Assembly (NCBI RefSeq): GCF_003606385.1
Contig: NZ_CP032514.1
Span: forward strand, 1,922,001-1,986,000
Direction: 5' to 3'
DNA length: 64,000 nucleotides
Source of the DNA: Actinomyces lilanjuaniae
Lineage (GTDB): Bacteria; Actinomycetota; Actinomycetes; Actinomycetales; Actinomycetaceae
Position numbers and translations under genes: made by a program. Under the pieces are notes generated by a model. It did no database searches, was not told where the DNA came from, and saw only the letters and a program-made list of their open reading frames with translations. Of this stretch, positions 9,574-16,164 are shown one piece after another. The first letter of the stretch is position 1. Each line of letters begins with the position of its first letter.

Positions 9574-10515
9574 CTACCGGTCGCCAAGAACGGCTGCGGC
9601 GGTGGCCTCGTCGGTAACGAGTCCGGAGAGGTACCCTCCCCGCAGCACCGCTCGGATCGCCTCCACCTTGTGCCAACCGTGTGCCACCCCGATGACCAGT
9701 GGAACCTCCCGCAGCCGGTCCGGCTCCAGGCAGACGGTACGTCGGCACACAGGGGTGCGGACGTGTGCCCCGCGAGCGTCGATGTGGTGCCCGCAGATAT
9801 GGGCCACCGCACCTGCCCGCGCGCACTGCTCGACAAGCTCTGGAGTCATCCACCTGCGTAGGATCGGGCTGACCGCTCCTTTCTCCACGGCCCCCACCCC
9901 GGTCAGAGCCACGTCGCTTCGGGCCGCCAGCTCCAGGGTGATGACCACCTGCTCCTCCCGGCGCATCGCGTCCGCGGCCTGGACGGTGTCAAACACGAGC
10001 GGGACCGGCAGCGCCTGATGGCTGCCCCCCAGCCGCATCGCCATGTCCCGGCAGATGTCGGGTCCGTCCTCCAGCCCGCTGGACTGCCCGACCAGTCCCA
10101 GCATCTGCACCACCAGGCTGCGCGGCCAGGAGCGCTGGGGGAGCGAGCGCACCACCGACCCGACCTCACGACCGTTGGAGACCGCAATGACCGAGGTCGG
10201 TCGGCAGTGCTCCAGGAGCAGCTGCGCCGCCTGGGCGCCCAGCTGGTCCCCTGCCTGCTCCGTCACCCGCACCGCGCGCAGGCCGTAGGCGGACACCAGC
10301 CGGTCCTCGATCTCAGTGAGTCGCTCGATCGGATGGGACACCTGCACCGTCACCACACCTGTCCGGCGCGCCTGGGCCAGGAGCCGGGAGACCGTGGAGC
10401 GTGAGTAGCCGGTACGCCTGGCTACCTCCGCCTGGTCCGCCCCCTCCTCCCAGTACATCCGCGACACCTCCAGGAGCAGCCGGATCCGGTTCCGGTCAAC
10501 ACCTGCTGCGCACAT
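9574..10515 (-). CDS. SorC/DeoR-type sugar-responsive transcriptional regulator
   Basis: A 313-residue protein with an N-terminal helix-turn-helix (residues about 24-50, QAEVARRTGYSRSTVSRLL) and a SorC-type sugar-phosphate-binding domain. Members of this family sense phosphorylated sugars made by the pathway they control. It is divergent from the lactonase-decarboxylase-epimerase-kinase cluster beginning at 10799 and is its probable regulator. GATAAT lies eight bases upstream of the ATG on the coding strand, so the mRNA may be leaderless. Confidence 0.88.
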   Translation of the reverse strand: MCAAGVDRNRIRLLLEVSRMYWEEGADQAEVARRTGYSRSTVSRLLAQARRTGVVTVQVSHPIERLTEIEDRLVSAYGLRAVRVTEQAGDQLGAQAAQLLLEHCRPTSVIAVSNGREVGSVVRSLPQRSWPRSLVVQMLGLVGQSSGLEDGPDICRDMAMRLGGSHQALPVPLVFDTVQAADAMRREEQVVITLELAARSDVALTGVGAVEKGAVSPILRRWMTPELVEQCARAGAVAHICGHHIDARGAHVRTPVCRRTVCLEPDRLREVPLVIGVAHGWHKVEAIRAVLRGGYLSGLVTDEATAAAVLGDR

Positions 10516-10523
10516 ATTCCCAT

Positions 10524-10680
10524 ATTATCCCACGACAGCAGCCCGACACGCCCTGTCGCGAATCGCATCCGACCTCGGATAGGCCAAAAGTAGAGGTGAG
10601 AAACGGTTTCTGGGTCGAGCCGCCGGACACCGGAGTCCCCCTCGCCGGGCACGCCACCGCTAACGCACAAAAGTGCACTT
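10524..10680. promoter_or_regulatory. Divergent control region of the ketogulonate-like locus
   Basis: The 283 bases between the regulator and the first enzyme gene hold several inverted repeats. CGACAG/CTGTCG arms are at 10533-10538 and 10553-10558. A perfect six-base-arm palindrome, AGAAACGGTTTCT, is at 10599-10611. AAGTGCACTT, a perfect ten-base palindrome, is at 10671-10680. GATAAT at 10524-10529 (minus strand) is a possible -10 for the regulator. The AGAAAC palindrome is the best operator candidate; which site the regulator uses is unknown. Confidence 0.45.
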
Positions 10681-10798
10681 CCCCTCATACCTGCACGCCG
10701 ATGCCCTTCTAGGGTGGCCGTGTCAGCAGCCCGGTGGCACGCACAGGCGGCCGCGCTCGCGGACAAGCAGCAGGAAAGAGGCAGCAAGGAGGCCCTCC

Positions 10799-11809
10799 AT
10801 GGCGCACACGGCGCTCGCACGAACCATTGCCGGGGACGTGGACCCCACCACCCTGGGGGTGGTCAACGCCCACGACCACCTCATCCGTAACGGTGCAGGC
10901 GAGGTCTACATCGACCCCGACCACCAGCTGGACGACGTCGACAAGGCGGTAGAGGAGGCTGGTCGCTTCGTGTCGGCGTCAAGGCGCTGGGCCCAGGCCG
11001 GCACCGTCGTCGACATGTGCCCGGCCAACTGCGGCCGGGACCTGGAGCGTCTGGCCGAGGTAGGGCGGCGCGTACCCGACCTGCACATCATCGCCTCCAC
11101 CGGCTTCCACCGGGAAAAGGTCTACCTGGAGACCCGCAGCCACTGGGTAAGCCGCTACAGCGTGGACCAGATCGCGAACCTGCTCATCGCCGACATCCGC
11201 GAGGGCATCGACCGCCACGACTACTCCGGCCCGATCGTGGAGCGCACGCCCTACAAGGCAGGAGTCATCAAGGTCGCCACCTCCTACGGCGTGATCACCG
11301 ACTTCGAGCGCACGTGCATGCGAGCAGCCGCGCTCGCCTCGATCGAGACGGGCGCCCCGATCAACACCCACACCACCTTCGGCACCTGCGGCCTGGAGCA
11401 GGCTCGCGAGCTCATCGGTATGGGCGTCCCGGCCGACCAGATCGCCATCGGCCACATCCAGCGCAACGCCGACGTCTACTACCTGCGCCAGATCCTGGAC
11501 ACCGGGGCGTGGCTGGAGATCGACGGGACCTACCGCATCAAGTACCAGCCCGACACCAACCGGATCATGGAGCTGCGCGAGCTGGGCGAGCTGGGCTACG
11601 GCAAGCGCATCCTCCTGGGCACCGACTCAGGCAAGCGCTCCTACCAGAAGGCCTACGGGTCTGTGACCGGTGTGGACTTTAACCCCGCCGTGGACGGCCC
11701 CCGTATGCTGGAGGAGGGCTTCGACCCCTCCTACGTCCAGGACCTGCTTGTGGGTAACGGTCAGCGCTTCTTCACGATGAGGAAGGACGTGAGGGGGGAC
11801 CAGTCATGA
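10799..11809 (+). CDS. Phosphotriesterase-family metallohydrolase, candidate phosphosugar lactonase
   Basis: A 336-residue amidohydrolase-superfamily protein of the PTE type (COG1735). All expected metal ligands can be seen: HxH in NAHDHL, the carboxylated lysine in GVIKVATSYG, histidines in NTHTTFG and IGHIQRNAD, and aspartate in LGTDSGKR. It has no signal peptide, so it acts in the cytoplasm. I chose ATG 10799 because a perfect AAGGAGG lies six bases upstream. Characterised cytoplasmic relatives hydrolyse phosphorylated furanose lactones; with UlaD- and UlaE-like genes downstream, opening of a 6-phosphorylated lactone, the job UlaG does in E. coli, is the likely role. It overlaps the next gene by ATGA. 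Confidence 0.85.
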   Translation: MAHTALARTIAGDVDPTTLGVVNAHDHLIRNGAGEVYIDPDHQLDDVDKAVEEAGRFVSASRRWAQAGTVVDMCPANCGRDLERLAEVGRRVPDLHIIASTGFHREKVYLETRSHWVSRYSVDQIANLLIADIREGIDRHDYSGPIVERTPYKAGVIKVATSYGVITDFERTCMRAAALASIETGAPINTHTTFGTCGLEQARELIGMGVPADQIAIGHIQRNADVYYLRQILDTGAWLEIDGTYRIKYQPDTNRIMELRELGELGYGKRILLGTDSGKRSYQKAYGSVTGVDFNPAVDGPRMLEEGFDPSYVQDLLVGNGQRFFTMRKDVRGDQS

Positions 11810-12462
11810 CTCCTCCCCGGCTCCAGGTCGCCCTGGACACCACCGACCTGGTCACTGCGCTGCGCTGCCTGGGTCGGTGCCAGCCCGCGGTCGACGTCAT
11901 CGAGGTGGGCACCGTGCTCCTGCTGGCCGAGGGGCTGCGCTGCGTACGTGAGATCCGCGCACTCTACCCGGAGGCCACCATCCTCGCCGACGCACGTATC
12001 GCCGAGGCGGGCTCGGTCCTGTCGCGCCAGTGCTTCGAGGCAGGGGCCGACTGGGTGTCCTGCGTGGCGGGCGCCTCTTTGACCACTGTGGAGCAGGTAG
12101 TCAGTGTCGCCTCCGACCACGGCGGTGAGGTCCAGGTCGAGCTGGGTGAGCACTACGACCACGACCGGGCCGCCGCCTGGCGCGAGCGCGGAGTCGAGCA
12201 CGTCATCGTCCACCGCTCCCGCGACGCCGAGGCCGCCGGCTCGCTGTCCTGGGGGCCGAGGGACCTGGAGACCGTGGACGACCTGGCTGCCATGGGCTTC
12301 ACCGTGACGGTCACCGGCGGGGTCACGCCCCGCGAGCTCGACGTCTTCTCGGGGCACCCGGTCGGTGTGGTCATCGCGGGCCGGGCGATCGTGGGCGCGC
12401 AGGACCCGTTGGAGGCCGCCCGGCAGATGCGTGAGGCTATGGAGAGGGTGTGGGACCGGTGA
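11806..12462 (+). CDS. ulaD: 3-keto-L-gulonate-6-phosphate decarboxylase-like protein
   Basis: A 218-residue TIM-barrel protein of the orotidine-5'-phosphate-decarboxylase suprafamily that follows E. coli UlaD closely along its length (LQVALDTTD, IEVGT, LADARIAEAG, IVHRSRDAEA, TVTGGVTPREL, IAGRAI). UlaD decarboxylates 3-keto-L-gulonate 6-phosphate to L-xylulose 5-phosphate. Oddly, the DxKxxD active-site motif reads D-A-R-I-A-E here, so the conserved lysine is arginine and the second aspartate is glutamate. The reaction may therefore differ. It overlaps the lactonase gene (ATGA) and the epimerase gene (GTGA). Confidence 0.85.
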   Translation: MTPPRLQVALDTTDLVTALRCLGRCQPAVDVIEVGTVLLLAEGLRCVREIRALYPEATILADARIAEAGSVLSRQCFEAGADWVSCVAGASLTTVEQVVSVASDHGGEVQVELGEHYDHDRAAAWRERGVEHVIVHRSRDAEAAGSLSWGPRDLETVDDLAAMGFTVTVTGGVTPRELDVFSGHPVGVVIAGRAIVGAQDPLEAARQMREAMERVWDR

Positions 12463-13430
12463 GTACCGGGAGCACCGACAGCACAGGCCCCGCCAGGAGC
12501 ACCGGCGGGGCGGCCTCCGCTGGCACCCGCACCTCCAGCACAGTCAGCACGGCTAGTGCAGCCAGCGAGGTGACCCTCGGTATCTACGAGAAGGCCCTGG
12601 TCGGCACCACCGACTGGGACGAGCTGTTCAGCCAGGTACGCGCGGCGGGGTTCAGCTTCACTGATCTCTCCGTGGACGAGTCCGACGAGCGTCTGGCCCG
12701 CCTGGGCTGGTCCTCCCCACGGCGTCGCCGGGTGGCGCAGGCCGCCGCGGACACAGGGGTGCGCATCGGCGGCGTGTGCCTGAGCGCGCACCGACGCTTC
12801 GGCCCGGGCTCCGCCGACCCTGCGGTGCGGGACCAGGCCCGCAGCATCTACCACCAAGGCATCGACCTGTGCGTGGACCTGGGCGCATCCGTGCTCCAGG
12901 TAGCCGGGTACTTCGCCCACGGCGAGCCCCGGGACCCGCAGGCCCGTAGCCGCTACGTCGACATGCTGGGCGAGGTGCTGCCCCACGCGGCGGAGGCGGG
13001 CGTCATCCTCGGGATCGAGAACGTCGACGGCCACGACATCGCCGCCGTCCAGGACGTCGTCGCCGTTCTCGACGAGCTGCCCTCCCCCTGGCTCCAGGCC
13101 TACGCCGACATCGGCAACATCGCGGAGCACGGTGGTGACGCCGCCACCGAGCTGACCTCCGGGCTGACACGCATCGTCGCCCTGCACCTCAAGGACGTCC
13201 GCCCTGGGGAGCCGCGACGCGTCCCCATGGGTCAGGGCGTCACCGACTTCGACGGTGCCTTCGCCACCCTGGCCGCCGCCCGCTGGAGCGGACGCATGAT
13301 GATCGAGATGTGGAACGACGACGCCGAGGACTCCCTGGAGCGCTGCGTGGCGGCCCGGCACTTCATCGAGGACCGGCTTGACCGCGCAGGCATCTCGGTG
13401 CGTACGCCCCGGTGGGAGGCAGCCGCATGA
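12459..13430 (+). CDS. ulaE: L-xylulose-5-phosphate 3-epimerase-like protein
   Basis: A 323-residue xylose-isomerase-like TIM barrel matching UlaE (LGIYEKAL, SVDESDERLARL, CLSAHRRF, IEMWND). The metal ligands are present in LGIENVDG, YADIGN, VALHLKD and MIEMWND. UlaE turns L-xylulose 5-phosphate into L-ribulose 5-phosphate. The first 38 or so residues are low-complexity Ser/Thr/Ala-rich and absent from E. coli UlaE. The start at GTG 12459 overlaps the ulaD-like stop; GTG 12450 is a possible alternative. The next enzyme, a 4-epimerase (UlaF/AraD), is not in the window. Confidence 0.88.
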   Translation: MSTGSTDSTGPARSTGGAASAGTRTSSTVSTASAASEVTLGIYEKALVGTTDWDELFSQVRAAGFSFTDLSVDESDERLARLGWSSPRRRRVAQAAADTGVRIGGVCLSAHRRFGPGSADPAVRDQARSIYHQGIDLCVDLGASVLQVAGYFAHGEPRDPQARSRYVDMLGEVLPHAAEAGVILGIENVDGHDIAAVQDVVAVLDELPSPWLQAYADIGNIAEHGGDAATELTSGLTRIVALHLKDVRPGEPRRVPMGQGVTDFDGAFATLAAARWSGRMMIEMWNDDAEDSLERCVAARHFIEDRLDRAGISVRTPRWEAAA

Positions 13431-13469
13431 CTCACGACAACAGACCCTCGACACGCTCAGGAACCAACC

Positions 13470-14522
13470 ATGACAGACACAGTAACCGCCACCACGACCA
13501 TCGCCACAGTCGGCACCAGCAATGACACAGCAACCACGGCAGCACGGTACGGACCCCGTGACGGCGCCCAGGCCGCCTTCGACCTGACCACGATCGGCGA
13601 GGGCCAGATCCGCCTCACCTGCGAGCGCGGGGACCGCCTCGCCTCCGCCCGGCACCTGCGGATGAGCGCAGCGGGCTCGGAGGCCAACGTCGCCGGCCTG
13701 CTCAGCCAGCTGGGACGACGTACCTCGTGGGCCACCAAGCTGCCCCAGGGCGAGCTGACCCACAGGATCCTCAGCGAGTACCGCTCGGTAGGCGTGGACC
13801 TGTCCCACGTCGTCCTGACCCAGCACGGCCGCGTCGCCCAGTACTTTCTGGAGCCGGGCGAGTACCCGCTTCCGGGCAGGGTCACCTACGACCGCCTGTA
13901 CACCCCGTTCCGCGACATCGAGCCAGCCGACTTCAACTGGGACAGTCTCCTGGACACCCGCGTGGTGTTCCTGACCGGCATCACGGCCGCCCTGACGCAG
14001 CGCACGGCAGAGGTGGTGCGCTACTTCGCTGACGCCGCCCAGGAGCGGGGTATCGCCATCGCCCTCGACGTCAACTTCCGCTCCCTCCTGTGGGACGGAG
14101 ACCAGGCCCGCTCCGTGCTGGAGCCCATCGCCCGCTCCGCCTCGATCCTGTTCTGCTCACGGGCGGACGCACAGGTGGTCTTCGGCCTCACCCACAGCGA
14201 GGGGGTCCAGGTCTGCCGCTCCGTGCGCGAGCTTCTGGGCCCGCCCGTCGTCGTGTCCACCGATGCCGCGCGAGGGACCTACCTGTCCACCGCTGAGGGC
14301 GACCAGGCCTTCGAGATCGAGCAGGTGCCCATCGTGGACCGTCCCGGTGCCGGCGACTCCTTCGTGGCCGGCACCCTCCATGGGTGGCTCGACGGCGACG
14401 TCTCCCGAGGTATCGCAACCGGCCTGCGCACAGCCTCCCTGGCCCTGACCCACCACGGCGACCTGACTCGTGTGCCTCCCGGTGAGCTGGACCTGGCCCT
14501 CAGCGGGGACATCGTGCGCTAG
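13470..14522 (+). CDS. PfkB-family carbohydrate kinase
   Basis: A 350-residue ribokinase-like protein related to 2-keto-3-deoxygluconate kinases. It has the substrate-side motif AAGSEANVAG and the ATP-site signature DRPGAGDSFVAG with the catalytic aspartate. It probably phosphorylates the sugar or sugar acid taken up by the MFS permease, giving the phosphorylated substrate for the upstream enzymes. The first 35 residues are Thr-rich and unlike the family core. It starts 39 bases after ulaE with an AGGAA site. Confidence 0.87.
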   Translation: MTDTVTATTTIATVGTSNDTATTAARYGPRDGAQAAFDLTTIGEGQIRLTCERGDRLASARHLRMSAAGSEANVAGLLSQLGRRTSWATKLPQGELTHRILSEYRSVGVDLSHVVLTQHGRVAQYFLEPGEYPLPGRVTYDRLYTPFRDIEPADFNWDSLLDTRVVFLTGITAALTQRTAEVVRYFADAAQERGIAIALDVNFRSLLWDGDQARSVLEPIARSASILFCSRADAQVVFGLTHSEGVQVCRSVRELLGPPVVVSTDAARGTYLSTAEGDQAFEIEQVPIVDRPGAGDSFVAGTLHGWLDGDVSRGIATGLRTASLALTHHGDLTRVPPGELDLALSGDIVR

Positions 14523-14591
14523 GGCGGCTCCTTCCGGGCAGCGTCCACGCAGCCCGGCTCACCCCGTACCCGGAAAAAGCCTTCTGCACAT

Positions 14592-14604
14592 ACCAACGAT
14601 TGGT
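14592..14604. promoter_or_regulatory. Inverted repeat just before the MFS gene
   Basis: ACCAA-CGA-TTGGT, with perfect five-base arms, ends three bases before the ATG and occupies the place where a ribosome site would be expected. It may be a protein-binding site or a hairpin that limits translation. Function is not known. Confidence 0.3.
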
Positions 14605-14607
14605 TCA

Positions 14608-15998
14608 ATGATGAGCACTCTGGTCTCCACCAGCCCGCCTCGGGGACGTACCGCCCCCGAGCAGATAGACAACCACCCTCTCACCAGGCACCAGCGGTCC
14701 CTCATCGGGATGGCTATCGTCGGCAACGTGTCGGAGTTCTTCGACATGTTCCTTATCGGCTTCATCGTCAACATGCTGATCGAGTCCCCCGGGTGGGACC
14801 TGACAGGCTTCCACTCCGGGGTCATCCTGGCAGGAGCAGGCCTGGGCACCGTCATCGGCTCGGTGATGTGGGGCCGCCTAGCGGACAGCCTGGGCCGCAG
14901 GACCGCCTTCATCGCCTGCATCATCGTCCTGGTGCTCTTCACCGCCGCCTCCGCCCTGACCCCGGTCAACGGCTGGGTGCTGCTGGCTGTCCTGCGCACT
15001 GGCGTCGGTATCGGGGTGGGCGGTCTCAACATCACCTCCGTGCCCTACGTCCAGGAGTTCGTCCCGGCCAGGCAGCGGGGCCTGCTGGCAGGGCTGACCA
15101 GCGTCTTCATCCCGGCCGGGATCTTCCTGGGGGGCCTGGTCACCAGGTACTTCGGTGACGCCCTGGGCTGGCGGGGTCTGATCGCGGTAGGCTGCGTCCC
15201 CATCGTGCTGCTCGCCTGGACCCGGGTGGTCCCCGAGTCCCCCCGGTTCCTACAGTCACGGGGCCGAGAGCAGGAAGCACGGCAGGCCTACGCCTGGGCC
15301 ATGGAGATCCCCGTGGAGCACGTGGCCGAGCTGCCGGAGATCAGGCAGGCCGCCTCAACCTCCTACTCGGCGATCTTCACCAGGTACCCGCGCCAGCTCC
15401 TGGTGGTGGCCGTGGGATCGTTCTCCTTCATCCTGGGGTCTTTTACCGTCCAGTCCTGGGGGCAGAGCCTGCTGGGACAGTCCTTTGGCTTCAGCGTCTC
15501 CGCCGTGGCTACGCTGTTCATGCTGGTCTCCCTGGGCGACCTCCTGGGGCGCCTCGGGTCGGCGTGGATCTCCGACCGTATCGGACGGCGCTACACCATG
15601 CTGGGATGCGGCCTGATCGGCGGGACCGGGGCACTCATCGCCGCTTGGTCCACCACGATGGTTGACAGCCGCGGGACCACCACGGCCGGGTACGTCTTCT
15701 TCGTCGGCATCTTCATCGTCATGACCTTCGGAGACGGTGCCTTCGGCATCCTCAACGCCTTCGGGGGCGAGCAGTTCCCCACCCAGGCCCGCTCAACGGG
15801 CCTGGGCCTGGGCTACGGCATCGGGTCGGTGGCCAAGGTTGTCGGCCCCTACTTCATGGGGGCGCTCATGGGTAGCGACGAGCCTACGGTCGAGGTCGTC
15901 ATGGTTCCCTTCCTCATCTTTGCGGTCATGCTGTTCGCCGGGGCATCACCTACATGTTCGCCCGGGAGACCAAGGGAACCTCCCTGGAGGACATCTGA
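14608..15998 (+). CDS. MFS sugar/metabolite permease (one apparent frameshift near the end)
   Basis: A 12-segment major facilitator of about 463 residues, sugar-porter/metabolite:H+ symporter type, with WGRLADSLGRR between helices 2 and 3 and VPESPRFL after helix 6. It probably imports the unphosphorylated substrate of the neighbouring catabolic genes. Frame is lost at the four-G run 15940-15943; one more G restores the ending GITYMFARETKGTSLEDI and a stop at 15996. No clear ribosome site precedes either adjacent ATG (14608, 14611). The uninterrupted frame reads on to 16617 with no family character, so I reject that extension. Confidence 0.85.
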
Positions 15999-16034
15999 GC
16001 CGGGCAGGAGCCTAGACGCACACGCCAGACACCG

Positions 16035-16083
16035 ACGTCGGGCCGGGCAGGAGCACGCAGAGCGAGCCGTCCCGGCCCGACGT
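16035..16083. terminator. Bidirectional terminator hairpin between the MFS gene and rne
   Basis: A perfect 13-base stem (16035-16047 with 16071-16083, GC-rich) around a 23-base loop lies between two convergent genes. There is no U-tract, as is common for actinobacterial terminators. Confidence 0.6.
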
Positions 16084-16164
16084 AGCACCCACGGCACTAA
16101 CAGACACGCAGGACCGTGGAGCCGGTGGAGCCGAGGGGTAACCGCACGGGCAGGGCCTGTACCC

